DNA from: Hymenobacter sp. YC55
GTDB lineage: Bacteria; Bacteroidota; Bacteroidia; Cytophagales; Hymenobacteraceae
Length of the DNA: 64,000 bases
Assembly (NCBI RefSeq): GCF_029433095.1
Contig: NZ_JARNTX010000001.1
Coordinates: 434,001-498,000, forward strand
Direction: 5' to 3'
The notes under the pieces were generated by a model. That model ran no database searches and was not told the origin of the DNA. It saw nothing but the letters and a program-made list of their open reading frames with translations. This document shows, in pieces, positions 7,962 to 17,136 of the stretch; position 1 is the first letter of the stretch; every line of letters begins with the position of its first letter. The translations under genes were made by a program, and so were the position numbers.

Positions 7962-9902
7962 ATGCGAATTGCCGGCGCTGCCCTCAACCAGATACCGTTT
8001 GACTGGACCCATAACTTGCGCGTGATCCGCGAGGCCATCGAGCAAGCTAAAGCGGCCGGGGTGGAATTGCTCTGCCTGCCGGAGTTGTGCTTGACAGGCT
8101 ACGGTTGTGAAGACCTGTTTCTGAGTGGTTGGCTGCCGGAGCAAGCACTGGTTCATCTGCAGCAAGTACGGCCCTGGACCGAAGGCATCTGCGTAGTAGT
8201 GGGGTTGCCGGTACGTTTGCAACATCGCACCTATAACACGGCTGCTGTATTGCGCGACGGGCAGATTCTGGGCTTTGCGGCCAAGCAGTTTCTGGCCAAC
8301 GACGGTGTGCATTACGAGCCGCGTTTTTTCCACCCGTGGCCTGCAGGCGAAACCACTACCGTGACCTGGGAGGGAGAGGAGTGGACCTTAGGCGACATGA
8401 TTTTCGAGCACCAGGGCGTAAAGTTTGGGTTTGAGATCTGCGAGGATGCGTGGCGGCCCGACAACATACGACCCGCCTGCCGGCTGCAAGGCCGGGTGGA
8501 TTTGATTGTGAATCCATCGGCTTCGCACTTCGCCATGAGCAAGACCGACCTGCGTTACCAGCTGGTGCTACGAGCCTCCCGCAACTTCAACTGCACCTAC
8601 CTCTACGCCAACTTGCTCGGCAACGAGGCCGGCCGCATCACCTACGACGGCGAAATCTTGGTGGCCCGCAATGGCCATCTGTTGCAGCGCAACCAGCTTA
8701 TGAGCTTCAAGGAGGTGGATCTAGAATATGCGGACGTTGACTTTACGGTGCCGCTCGAACCAGTTGCACTCGACGCCATCGACCCGCTGCCTGCCCCTGA
8801 CGAATACCGTGAGCTAAACCAAGCGCTGAGTTTGGCTTTATTTGACTACATGCGCAAGGCCCGTAGCCGCGGCTTCGTGCTAAGTTTAAGCGGCGGCGCT
8901 GATTCGTGCCTGTGTGCCGTGTCGGTGGCTGAAATGGTGCGGTTGGGTACCACCGAACTTGGTACAGCAGAGTTTATGCGGCGCAGTGGCTGCTTTACCG
9001 CCGAGGAAATTGAAGCAATAGCTGGCCCGGTGGCCCCTGCCCCCGACCAAAGCATGCCCGGTCCGAAAGATGCCTCCCTGACGGACCCCGATCAGCAGCA
9101 GAGAGCAATCAACAAGCAACTCACTCGCCGCTTGCTTACCTGCGCCTATCAAGGCACCGTCAATTCCTCCGACGATACGTTCAACTCAGCGAAGGAACTA
9201 GCCGACTCGATAGGAGCGGTGTTTTACAACTGGGAAATCGACCAGGAGGTGACAGGCTACGTGGGCAAAATTCAGCACGCGCTGAACCGGGAGCTAAGCT
9301 GGAAAACCGATGATCTGGCGCTGCAAAATATTCAGGCGCGGGTGCGTGCTCCGGCTATTTGGCTCCTGGCCAACGTGCAGAACTGCTTGCTCATTACTAC
9401 TTCCAACCGCTCGGAAGCCTCTGTGGGCTACTGCACCATGGATGGCGACACGGCCGGCAGCATCTCGCCCATTGGTGGCGTCGACAAGGATTTTGTGAAG
9501 AAATGGCTGGTGTGGGCCCAAACCGAACTCGGATACCCCGCCTTGAGCCACGTAAACAACCTGCAACCTACCGCCGAGCTGCGCCCGCTCGAAGAAAAAC
9601 AAACCGACGAGCGGGACCTGATGCCGTACGTTTTGCTCAACCGCATCGAGCGGCTGGCGTTCTACAACCGGCTTAGCCCGCAGCAAGTCCTGGCTACGCT
9701 CATGCAAGAAGAGTCAGCTACAGACCCGGAGCTACTGAAAACCTACGTCAAGCGCTTCTACAGCCTCTGGAGCCGCAACCAGTGGAAGCGCGAACGGTAC
9801 GCCCCTAGCTTCCACCTCGACGACTACAACGTGGACCCTCGTTCGTGGCTGCGCTTCCCCATTTTGAGCGGCGGCTACACCGAAGAATTAAGTAAGCTGT
9901 AG
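7962..9902 (+). CDS. nadE: Glutamine-dependent NAD+ synthase
   Basis: This 646-residue two-domain enzyme amidates nicotinic acid adenine dinucleotide to NAD+, with ammonia released from glutamine. The N-terminal nitrilase-type glutaminase carries the triad E41 (LPELCLTG), K108 (AAKQFL) and C160 (FEICEDAW). The C-terminal ATP pyrophosphatase domain has the P-loop SLSGGADS around residues 308-315 and the later TSNRSEASVGY segment. Length and domain order match the long glutamine-dependent form. It is probably transcribed alone. Confidence 0.95.
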   Translation: MRIAGAALNQIPFDWTHNLRVIREAIEQAKAAGVELLCLPELCLTGYGCEDLFLSGWLPEQALVHLQQVRPWTEGICVVVGLPVRLQHRTYNTAAVLRDGQILGFAAKQFLANDGVHYEPRFFHPWPAGETTTVTWEGEEWTLGDMIFEHQGVKFGFEICEDAWRPDNIRPACRLQGRVDLIVNPSASHFAMSKTDLRYQLVLRASRNFNCTYLYANLLGNEAGRITYDGEILVARNGHLLQRNQLMSFKEVDLEYADVDFTVPLEPVALDAIDPLPAPDEYRELNQALSLALFDYMRKARSRGFVLSLSGGADSCLCAVSVAEMVRLGTTELGTAEFMRRSGCFTAEEIEAIAGPVAPAPDQSMPGPKDASLTDPDQQQRAINKQLTRRLLTCAYQGTVNSSDDTFNSAKELADSIGAVFYNWEIDQEVTGYVGKIQHALNRELSWKTDDLALQNIQARVRAPAIWLLANVQNCLLITTSNRSEASVGYCTMDGDTAGSISPIGGVDKDFVKKWLVWAQTELGYPALSHVNNLQPTAELRPLEEKQTDERDLMPYVLLNRIERLAFYNRLSPQQVLATLMQEESATDPELLKTYVKRFYSLWSRNQWKRERYAPSFHLDDYNVDPRSWLRFPILSGGYTEELSKL

Positions 9903-10104
9903 TTGCTTAGTAGCTTCTGGCTGGGCTCTAAAAGAAAAAATTTACACTTTATCTGCTTAAAAATTAAGATGTTGCGTAAAAATTAGGAGAGTGGGCGCAA
10001 GTTTTGCGAGCTAAATTGGCCTAAGCAGGCATAACCTCAATAGTCGCGGGAAAGGCCAGGCGCTGAGCAGGTGTCGTTTCTATCCTTTAGTTTTCGCTTC
10101 ACTG

Positions 10105-10737
10105 GTGTATACACTTCCGCTGCCTACTGCTTCCTGCGTCGTGCCTGCTGCGCAATGCCTTGCTGCTTCCGCCGATGCCGAACTGGTAGCCCAATTGCAA
10201 CAGGGCAGTGAGGCTGCGTTTCGCACTTTAGTAGAGCGGTACCAGAATCGTATATACCGCACAGTACTAGCGCTGCTACGGTCGCCGGAAGAGGCGGAAG
10301 ACGCAGCGCAGGAAGTGTTTGTGGAAGTGTACCAAACCATTGGCAAGTTTCGGGGCGAAGCGGCGCTAAGTACTTGGCTCTACCGGTTGGCTACCTCGCG
10401 GGCCCTGAAACACCAGCAGCGGGCTCAAGCCAAAAAGCGCTTTGCCTATTTCACCAGCCTACTGGGCTTCGACAACAACGTGCTACACGAGCCGATTGAT
10501 CATGTGCACCCGCAGGCGCAACTAGAGGGGCAGCAGCAGTTGGCGCTTTTACTCGCGCACATTGCTCGACTGCCCAGCCAGCAACAAGTGGCTTTTACGC
10601 TCCGTCACGAACAGGAATTAAGCTATGAAGAAATAGCAGCTGTTCTTAACACCACTGTGCCGGCAGTGGAATCCCTGTTGTTTCGTGCCCGCAAAACCCT
10701 TCGTACCCACCTTATTCTTCCCTTGCGTCATGTCTGA
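10105..10737 (+). CDS. ECF-type RNA polymerase sigma factor
   Basis: This sigma-70 family protein of about 210 residues has region 2 (ALVERYQNRIYRTVLALL, then AEDAAQEVFVEVY) and region 4 (LPSQQQVAFTLR, then LSYEEIAAVLNTTVPAVES), but no regions 1 or 3, as in extracytoplasmic-function sigma factors. The start given is a GTG; a later GTG is possible and the first 25 residues are not typical, so the N-terminus is uncertain. Its last 8 bp overlap the next gene, a small membrane protein, which suggests a sigma/anti-sigma pair. Confidence 0.85.
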   Translation: MYTLPLPTASCVVPAAQCLAASADAELVAQLQQGSEAAFRTLVERYQNRIYRTVLALLRSPEEAEDAAQEVFVEVYQTIGKFRGEAALSTWLYRLATSRALKHQQRAQAKKRFAYFTSLLGFDNNVLHEPIDHVHPQAQLEGQQQLALLLAHIARLPSQQQVAFTLRHEQELSYEEIAAVLNTTVPAVESLLFRARKTLRTHLILPLRHV

Positions 10738-11035
10738 TCCTGCCACTCGCCCTACTGCCGATGAAGAATGGGAGAATCTGCTGCATCAATGGCGAACCCG
10801 ACAACCTGCCCAGCCTCAGCCGTACTTTTATAGCCGGGTACGCGCCCGGCTCGTTGGCGAGGCAGCCACGGAGCGCCGATTGTTGCATACTTGGCTGCGC
10901 TGGCCTAGCTATGCCCTCATGCTAGGTTTACTGCTCATGCTTAGCGGCGATGGCGACGTACTGCGCGCTGCTAAGCCCGCCAACCAATACCAACTTTATC
11001 CTGGCGGCCAGAAAGCACCTCTACCCGCTCGCTGA
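10730..11035 (+). CDS. Small membrane protein, putative anti-sigma partner
   Basis: This 101-residue protein starts at an ATG inside the last codons of the sigma factor gene (8-bp overlap). Residues 1-55 are charged and probably cytoplasmic, a single hydrophobic helix follows (about LRWPSYALMLGLLLMLSG), and about 28 residues remain outside. No zinc-binding HxxxCxxC motif of classic anti-sigma factors is visible. The anti-sigma role is inferred from the overlap and topology only. Confidence 0.6.
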   Translation: MSDPATRPTADEEWENLLHQWRTRQPAQPQPYFYSRVRARLVGEAATERRLLHTWLRWPSYALMLGLLLMLSGDGDVLRAAKPANQYQLYPGGQKAPLPAR

Positions 11036-11086
11036 GTGGTTTCCTGCCAGTTCGTGCTGCTTCTGCCTAGTATCTGAGTGGAAAAG

Positions 11087-11108
11087 CGGTTTGCAAGGTC
11101 GCAAACCG
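11087..11108. repeat. Hairpin upstream of lgt
   Basis: CGGTTTGC and its exact complement GCAAACCG are separated by 6 bases. It lies between the anti-sigma-like gene and the lgt -7 box. It could be a weak terminator or a protein-binding site; no T-run follows. Confidence 0.5.
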
Positions 11109-11118
11109 AATGTCTAAG

Positions 11119-11126
11119 TACCTTTG
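11119..11126 (+). promoter_or_regulatory. Likely -7 box of lgt
   Basis: TACCTTTG matches TAnnTTTG exactly and is 24 bp before the lgt ATG. The nearest TTTG upstream is 25 bases away, longer than the usual 19-20, so only the -7 element is convincing. Confidence 0.45.
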
Positions 11127-11150
11127 CCTCCTCTTCATCTTTTCGCAACC

Positions 11151-12155
11151 ATGCTTTCCTTCCTCGCCTACATTACCTGGAACACGGACCCCATTCTGGC
11201 TAAACTAGGGCCGCTGACGCTCCGCTGGTACGGGCTGCTGTTTATGTCGGGCTTCGTGTTCGGCACGTTCATCCTCTCGCATATCTACAAGTCGGAGCGG
11301 ACTTCGCCACGTTGGGTGGATGTGATTACCATCTACATGCTGGCCGGTACCATCCTGGGCGCGCGGCTAGGGCACGTACTGTTTTACGACCCTGATTATT
11401 ATCTGACTTCCGAGCACTTCTTGGAGATATTTAAAATCTGGGAAGGCGGACTAGCCAGCCACGGCGCTACGCTCGGCATTTTGCTGGCCTGCTGGCTGTT
11501 TGCTCGCAACAATAAGTTTGATTACCTGTGGGTGCTCGACCGTATTGTGATTGTGGTAGCGCTAGGTGGGGCCATGATTCGCCTGGGCAACTTGATGAAT
11601 TCGGAAATAGTAGGTGAGCCAACGGACAAGCCCTGGGCCTTTGTTTTTGTGCGCGACACTGACCATTTGCAGCCTGCCGTGCGGCCCCTGCCGCCCGGTG
11701 CTGTGCAGGTAGCCGCACAACCTGCCATCCGCCCCGACGGCACCCAAACCTACCGCATGCTCCCTGAAGGTACGCCCGTTGCCCCCGATTCGCCGATGGC
11801 GGTGCCGCGCCACCCCACCCAGATCTACGAGGCTGCCTTCTGTATCTTTCTGCTAGTGCTGCTTTACAGTATGTGGAACCGCACCAAGGACCGTACGCCC
11901 CGCGGGTTGCTGTTCGGGCTGTTTGTGGTACTGCTGTTCACGCAACGTTTCTTAGGTGAATTCCTGAAGGAAAACCAGGAAGGCTTCGAAGACAAACTGC
12001 CACTTAATATGGGCCAGATCTTAAGCTTGCCGCTGATTCTGGTGGGTTTGTGGGTGCTGTTACGGGCTGGCAAAGACCCTAAGAACCCATATGGCTATGC
12101 TCCGCGGGACTTAGGCGAAGAGGAAACCAACGACAAAAAGGCCATCAAAGTGTAA
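11151..12155 (+). CDS. lgt: Prolipoprotein diacylglyceryl transferase
   Basis: This 334-residue inner-membrane enzyme moves diacylglycerol from phosphatidylglycerol to the lipobox Cys of prolipoproteins. It has several transmembrane helices, the Lgt signature IRLGNLMNSEIVGEPTD, and the conserved HPTQIYEA segment. A roughly 50-residue Pro-rich insert between these two motifs is longer than in Proteobacteria. I start it at the ATG (MLSFLAYITWN); an in-frame TTG 27 bp upstream falls inside the promoter. The several lipoproteins in this window are its expected substrates. Confidence 0.94.
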   Translation: MLSFLAYITWNTDPILAKLGPLTLRWYGLLFMSGFVFGTFILSHIYKSERTSPRWVDVITIYMLAGTILGARLGHVLFYDPDYYLTSEHFLEIFKIWEGGLASHGATLGILLACWLFARNNKFDYLWVLDRIVIVVALGGAMIRLGNLMNSEIVGEPTDKPWAFVFVRDTDHLQPAVRPLPPGAVQVAAQPAIRPDGTQTYRMLPEGTPVAPDSPMAVPRHPTQIYEAAFCIFLLVLLYSMWNRTKDRTPRGLLFGLFVVLLFTQRFLGEFLKENQEGFEDKLPLNMGQILSLPLILVGLWVLLRAGKDPKNPYGYAPRDLGEEETNDKKAIKV

Positions 12156-12212
12156 CGCTCTATTTCCCTTCAAGCGCTGGCTAAATAATCGAGTACGTAA
12201 ATACGCCTAATA

Positions 12213-12251
12213 AGAAAAGCCGCCCTCTGCTTAGCAGGGGGCGGCTTTTCT
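12213..12251. terminator. Bidirectional terminator between lgt and a lipoprotein gene
   Basis: The stem AGAAAAGCCGCCC / GGGCGGCTTTTCT with A- and T-rich ends lies between two convergent genes and can serve both. Confidence 0.85.
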
Positions 12252-12274
12252 AGTATTGCTTATTCTATAAAAGG

Positions 12275-13174
12275 CTACAACTGGTAACGGTAGAGTGCGC
12301 CTTGTTCGGTACTGATGAGTAGAGTGCTGTTGTCGAGAAACAAGATGCCCTCTGTTTGACCGGCACCTTTCAAAGAAACGGTTTTGGGGGTGGCTTTCAG
12401 CGCACTTTCTAAGTCGGTGCCATCATACAGATACAGGGCCTGTTGGCCTACCAAGGCCAAATGCTGGCCATCAGGACTCAGGTCGGCGCCGGTAACTTCG
12501 CCGGCAATAGGAAGCTTGGTGAGCAACTGCGCCGTTTGGGTGCCCGGCTGATCGGTTAGCGTATATACTTTGCTGGTACTGCGCTGGGCGCGGTCCTTGG
12601 TGAACAAGTAGATTTTGCCAGCGTGCCAAAGCGAGGCCTCGCAGTCGAAGTTGCGCTCCTCTTTGGGTGGAGGGAAGGCTTTTTGGTCGGCGTAGCGGAA
12701 GCTGATTTTACCGACTTTATCGGGTTGGTCGGGATTGACGCGGTAAATGGCCAAGTCTTGGCGCGAGTTGTTGTTGTTGCCTGCATCGGCGACGTAGATG
12801 GTGCCTTTGCCATCGTCGGCGAGGCTTTCCCAATCGATGTTTGGTACCGGAAGTTCGCGCTGGCCTAGCAACTCGCCTTTCTCATTGATGAGGTAAAGGA
12901 CGGGGGTTGTGCCGGCGTCGCCGTGGGTGAAGAACGTGCCGGGCCGGTTGCCGTGCGCTAGCCCCGAGCTTTCAGGTACGCCACCTTGCAGCTCACCCAC
13001 AGGTTGTAACCCCGCCGCTACTTCCTTGTCACCTTTCTTGTCCTTCTTTTTGCCTTTTTTCTTTTCAGATTTAGGTGAGTCAGCCGACTCCTTGGCAGTA
13101 TCACTCTGGGCCTGTGAACAAGCGGAGCCGAGTAGGGCAATGAGGCTGAGGGCAAGCAGGGATATTCTGGACAT
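12275..13174 (-). CDS. Putative lipoprotein with beta-propeller-like repeats
   Basis: This 299-residue exported protein begins with a type II signal peptide whose lipobox is LLGSAC, so it should be lipidated by Lgt. A Lys-rich linker (about residues 36-50) follows. The rest is made of short beta repeats such as IDWESLADDGKGTIYVADAG and GADLSPDGQHLALVGQQALY, which suggest a beta-propeller. I do not recognise a named family or an active site. The ATG at 13174 is chosen; the codon before it is TTG. It is convergent with lgt and shares its terminator. Confidence 0.7.
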   Translation of the reverse strand: MSRISLLALSLIALLGSACSQAQSDTAKESADSPKSEKKKGKKKDKKGDKEVAAGLQPVGELQGGVPESSGLAHGNRPGTFFTHGDAGTTPVLYLINEKGELLGQRELPVPNIDWESLADDGKGTIYVADAGNNNNSRQDLAIYRVNPDQPDKVGKISFRYADQKAFPPPKEERNFDCEASLWHAGKIYLFTKDRAQRSTSKVYTLTDQPGTQTAQLLTKLPIAGEVTGADLSPDGQHLALVGQQALYLYDGTDLESALKATPKTVSLKGAGQTEGILFLDNSTLLISTEQGALYRYQL

Positions 13175-13368
13175 CAAGTAGGGGTAAAAAACAGAAGTGA
13201 AAATGACGGTTGGCTTTTACGTTCCAACAGTAGCAACGCAGCCTAGTACGTAAAACAAGGTGCAAAGTGATAATCCAACCCTCAATTGCTACCACAAACA
13301 AGCGTAGCAGGGCATCTCCACCGTAGGTGAAACTTCCCAATCCGGTTCTGCTACCGGCTATTTCTGCG

Positions 13369-13590
13369 CTACGGAACTGGGTCGTAGCCGTGGCCGCCCC
13401 ACGGGTGGCAGCGGCTTATACGGCGCAAAGCCAACCGACCGCCTCGCCACGGGCCATATTTCTGGATGGCCTGCACGGCATACGCAGAGCAAGTGGGCGT
13501 GTAGCGGCAACTGGCGGGAGTAAGCGGCGAAATTAAGTACCGGTACACCCACAGCAGCCCTAGCAGCAACTGACGAACTAGATACGACAT
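13369..13590 (-). CDS. yidD: Membrane protein insertion efficiency factor YidD
   Basis: This 73-residue protein belongs to the YidD family, small membrane-associated factors that aid YidC-dependent insertion of inner-membrane proteins. The family core is clear: [20 protein letters not shown], with its Cys residues, then [11 protein letters not shown] and the terminal [15 protein letters not shown] start at MSYLVRQLL, which gives the usual length and amphipathic N-terminus. An upstream ATG at 13650 would add 20 residues. It is not beside rnpA or yidC here. Confidence 0.9.
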   Translation of the reverse strand: MSYLVRQLLLGLLWVYRYLISPLTPASCRYTPTCSAYAVQAIQKYGPWRGGRLALRRISRCHPWGGHGYDPVP

Positions 13591-13794
13591 CAACACAAAG
13601 AACTGCAAACGGCGCAGAATAATTGCGGCCGCTATATCTAAGCAACTCATGGGCGGGTGCAGGAAGCGTGTAACATACGTTCCTGCATTGCTACAGCATA
13701 TTGTCGTGTCTGATAATAGGCCGCGACTCTTTCGTAAATTAGCCGTCCGAATCCAATGGTTATCTTACTTTATTCTTCTTTTTCTCTTCTACTC

Positions 13795-16104
13795 ATGCGA
13801 AAAAACAATTGGGCAAAAGTTTTGCTCCTAACGCTGTTGCTACCCTTTACGGCACGCGCTGACGAGGGCATGTGGCTGCCGCTCTTCGTGAAACGGCTCA
13901 ACCAAGCCGACATGCAGAAAAAAGGCCTCAAGCTGACGGCCGAAGAAATATACAGCGTCAACAGCTCCAGTCTGAAAGATGCTGTGGTGCAGCTTGGCGG
14001 TTTTTGCACCGGCGAGTTTGTGAGCAGCCAGGGGTTGATGCTGACCAACCACCACTGCGGATACGATGCGCTGCAAACCCACAGTACCCCGCAAAACAAC
14101 ATTCTGCAAAACGGCTTTTTCGCGGCCACCCGCGCCGAAGAAAAAACCAACCCCGGCTTGTTCGTAGACATTCTGGTGCGGATGGAAGACGTAACCAGCA
14201 AGGTGTTGGAAGGCGTTACGCCCACCACACCCGAGCAGGAGCGTGTGGCTATTGTGCAGCAGCACCAAAAGGAAATGGCCGATGCCGCCAAAGAAAGTGG
14301 CCGGTACGTGGCCTACGTGCGCGACATGTTCGGCGGCAACGAGTACTACTTATTCGTGTATCAGCGCTTCGGTGATGTGCGTCTAGTAGGGGCGCCACCA
14401 GAAGCCGTGGGCAAGTTCGGTGGTGACACCGACAACTGGATGTGGCCCCGCCACACCGGCGACTTCTCGATGTTCCGGGTGTACGCCGATAAAGACAACA
14501 AACCCACCGCTACCCCACAAGCCGACAACGTACCCTACGTGCCCAAAAAGCACTTGCCCGTGAGCTTACAAGGCGTGAGCGAAGGCGACTTCGCCATGGT
14601 ATTTGGCTTTCCCGGCCGCACCCAACGCTTTTTGCCCGCTGCTGGTCTCCAACTAACGCTCGACCAAAGCAACCCCGCGCGCATCAAGCTGCGCGATACA
14701 CGCCTTAAGCTGTGGAAAGAAGACATGGAACAGGATCCAGCACTGCGCCTGAAATATGCTTCTAAATACGCCAGCATTGCCAATTACTGGAAGTACTACA
14801 TCGGCCAGAACGAAGGCATGAAGCGCTTGAAAACCGTGGATACCAAGAAAGCAGAAGAAGCTTCCCTCGACCAGTGGGTACGGGCCGACCAAAGTCGCGT
14901 TCAGCAGTATGGCGAAGCGCTTCCCACGATCAACCAAGCGTATGCCGGGCTGCGCGAGTACAACCTGAGCGCCAACTACGTGAACGAAGCCGCTTTCGGA
15001 ACGGAAATCGTGACGCTGGCCTCTCGGATGATGCCGCTTTATATGACTCTCAAAACCACGCCAACCGACAAGGCCGCTATTCAGAAAGCAGTAGACGGCC
15101 TGAAGGAACCAGTGGCCGATTACTTCAAGGACTACAGCCCTTCAACCGACAAGAAAGTCTTTACCGCCCTAATGACCCTCTACGGCAAGGATGTACCTCA
15201 GGCGCAATTGCCCGACGTATTCCAGACTGTGCAAAAGGAGTATAGCGGCTCGTGGGCGAAATATGCCGACTTCGTATTCACCAATTCCTTCCTCACATCG
15301 GAGGCTAAGGTGAATGCCTTCTTGGCGAATCCTACCCTGGCGAAGCTCGAAGCCGACCCTGGCTTCAAGACCTTCAATTCGGTATACGTGAACTATACGC
15401 AGAACATTCTGCCGAAAATGCAGACGCTGCAAGCGGGCCTCACCCGTGCCAACCGTCTCTACGTAGCTGCGTTGCGCGAGAAGAACAGCCAGAAAGTGTA
15501 TTCGCCCGACGCTAACTCCACGCTCCGGCTCAGCTACGGCACTGTGCGCCCCTACAAAGGCCGCGACGCCGTGCGCTACGACTACAAAACCACAGCTCAA
15601 GGCATTCTGGAAAAAGAAGATCCTACCAACGAGGAGTTTGTAGTGCCCAAGAAAGAGCTGGAACTGCTCAAGCAGAAAGATTACGGCCGCTTCGCTGACA
15701 AGGATGGCAACCTGCCCGTAGCCTTCATCACTGACAACGACATTACGGGCGGCAACTCCGGTTCGCCCGTCATTAACGGCCGCGGCGAACTAATCGGCCT
15801 TGCTTTCGACGGCAACTGGGAAGCCATGACCGGCGACCTCGCCTACGACCCCGAGTTGAAGCGCTGCATCAACGCCGATATCCGCTACGTGCTCTGGTGC
15901 ATTGAGAAGCTCGGCGGCGCCCGGCACATTGTCGATGAAATGACGATCGTCAACAATGGCCCTAACCCCGGTGTAGGCCCATCCGCAACCGCCTCGGCCG
16001 ATGCTCTGAGCGACGTGGAAAAGATGAAAGTAAAGACCGAAGACGGTCAGAAAACCAAAGTCAAAAAGAAGAAAGGTAAGGAAACCACAGCAGCTGGCAT
16101 GTAA
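13795..16104 (+). CDS. S46 family dipeptidyl-peptidase (DPP7-like)
   Basis: This 769-residue exported serine peptidase removes N-terminal dipeptides from peptides. It has a signal peptide (about residues 1-22, ending TARADEG). The catalytic triad is H87 (LTNHHCGYDA), D223 (RHTGDFSMFR) and S655 (TGGNSGSPV). The residue 18 after the Ser is Gly (FDGNWEA); in DPP11 this position is Arg and gives Asp/Glu specificity, so a DPP7-like preference for hydrophobic P1 is inferred. The Lys-rich C-terminal tail is unusual. The ATG at 13795 is preferred because an upstream start would spoil the signal peptide. A terminator follows 29 bp downstream. Confidence 0.92.
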   Translation: MRKNNWAKVLLLTLLLPFTARADEGMWLPLFVKRLNQADMQKKGLKLTAEEIYSVNSSSLKDAVVQLGGFCTGEFVSSQGLMLTNHHCGYDALQTHSTPQNNILQNGFFAATRAEEKTNPGLFVDILVRMEDVTSKVLEGVTPTTPEQERVAIVQQHQKEMADAAKESGRYVAYVRDMFGGNEYYLFVYQRFGDVRLVGAPPEAVGKFGGDTDNWMWPRHTGDFSMFRVYADKDNKPTATPQADNVPYVPKKHLPVSLQGVSEGDFAMVFGFPGRTQRFLPAAGLQLTLDQSNPARIKLRDTRLKLWKEDMEQDPALRLKYASKYASIANYWKYYIGQNEGMKRLKTVDTKKAEEASLDQWVRADQSRVQQYGEALPTINQAYAGLREYNLSANYVNEAAFGTEIVTLASRMMPLYMTLKTTPTDKAAIQKAVDGLKEPVADYFKDYSPSTDKKVFTALMTLYGKDVPQAQLPDVFQTVQKEYSGSWAKYADFVFTNSFLTSEAKVNAFLANPTLAKLEADPGFKTFNSVYVNYTQNILPKMQTLQAGLTRANRLYVAALREKNSQKVYSPDANSTLRLSYGTVRPYKGRDAVRYDYKTTAQGILEKEDPTNEEFVVPKKELELLKQKDYGRFADKDGNLPVAFITDNDITGGNSGSPVINGRGELIGLAFDGNWEAMTGDLAYDPELKRCINADIRYVLWCIEKLGGARHIVDEMTIVNNGPNPGVGPSATASADALSDVEKMKVKTEDGQKTKVKKKKGKETTAAGM

Positions 16105-16132
16105 GCTTACTGCTCCTGTGGGAGTTCAAGGC

Positions 16133-16169
16133 AAAAGCCCTAGTACCACCATGGTGCTAGGGCTTTTTT
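16133..16169 (+). terminator. rho-independent terminator of the S46 peptidase gene
   Basis: The stem AAAAGCCCTAG(t)ACCA / TGG(t)GCTAGGGCTTTTTT is followed by a T-run. Confidence 0.85.
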
Positions 16170-16287
16170 AGTGAAACACTGGATGCTCTCAGCACTCGAT
16201 TTTCAATGAATTAATAAAAGAGAAAGCACAAGCTTTACTGTCTCTCAATCTAATTTTACTATTATTGAAGATTGTATACACTTGCTT

Positions 16288-17136
16288 ATGAGACAACTCT
16301 ATCTTATTGTAGTTATTTTATTTCTATTATCAATTACCGCCTACGGGCAAGGTAGTGGTCCTGGTACACGCGGCGCGCGAGCAGCCGGACTTGCCAACGC
16401 CTCCGTGACATTGAGTGACGTGTGGGCAGTTGGTAACAATGTAGCGGGCCTTGGGCAGCTAACTGGGCCAGAGGTGGGTGTGTATGCCGAAAACCGTTAC
16501 CTGCTAAGCGCGCTGAACACAGTGGCTGTGGCGGCGGCCATGCCCCTGGGCACGGTCGAAAACGAGAAAGCCAAAAATGGTGTGGTGGGCGTGGAGGTGC
16601 AGCGCTTTGGCGGCAAGCTGTACAGCGAACAGCGAGTTGGGGCAGGCTATGGCTACCGCGGCGGACTGGTAAGTATTGGGGCCCGTGTAGATATGCTGCA
16701 GCTTAGCATTGAGGGCTTAGGTAGCAAGCAGGCAGTAGCTGTATCGTTGGGAGGGCAGGCGGAACTGGTACCCAAACGGCTGGTATTTGGCGCGTATCTC
16801 TACAACCTCAACCAAGCCAAGCTGGCGGATTATCAGCAAGAACGGGTGCCAACCGTGCTGAAGGCCGGGCTTTCGTATCACCCCACCGACAAGGTGCTGC
16901 TTAACATCGAGACCGAGAAAGATGTGGAACAGGACGCTGATTTCAAGGCAGGCTTGGAATACCGCATCATTGAAAAGCTGGCGCTGCGTGCAGGTTTCCG
17001 AACCCTCACCGAGGAAACTACGGGCGGCATCGGATTCCAGGCCGGTGCGCTCCAAATCGACTATGCGGCGGCTTGGCATGCCACCTTGGGCTTGAGCCAG
17101 CATGTGGGGGTAGGCTTTGTCTTCGCGAAGAAGTGA
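16288..17136 (+). CDS. PorV/PorQ-like outer-membrane beta-barrel protein
   Basis: This 282-residue protein has a signal peptide (about residues 1-20, ending TAYGQG) and then amphipathic beta strands throughout. The N-terminal GARAAGLANASVTLSDVW, followed by NNVAGLG, is typical of the PorV/PorQ/FadL-like barrel family of Bacteroidota, some of which work in type IX secretion. The barrel ends in VGVGFVFAKK. The start is ATG; the TTG two codons earlier is disregarded. Its TGA overlaps the next gene's ATG by one base, so the two products are probably made together. A specific T9SS role is not established. Confidence 0.7.
   Translation: MRQLYLIVVILFLLSITAYGQGSGPGTRGARAAGLANASVTLSDVWAVGNNVAGLGQLTGPEVGVYAENRYLLSALNTVAVAAAMPLGTVENEKAKNGVVGVEVQRFGGKLYSEQRVGAGYGYRGGLVSIGARVDMLQLSIEGLGSKQAVAVSLGGQAELVPKRLVFGAYLYNLNQAKLADYQQERVPTVLKAGLSYHPTDKVLLNIETEKDVEQDADFKAGLEYRIIEKLALRAGFRTLTEETTGGIGFQAGALQIDYAAAWHATLGLSQHVGVGFVFAKK

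Noticed and set aside
13770..14291. 173-codon minus-strand frame
   Set aside because: It is antisense to the signal peptide and catalytic His region of the S46 peptidase, which is clearly the real gene.
16288..17136. Calling this gene porV, a named T9SS component
   Set aside because: The fold and N-terminal motif fit the wider PorV/PorQ family only; no other T9SS machinery gene is nearby to justify the name.
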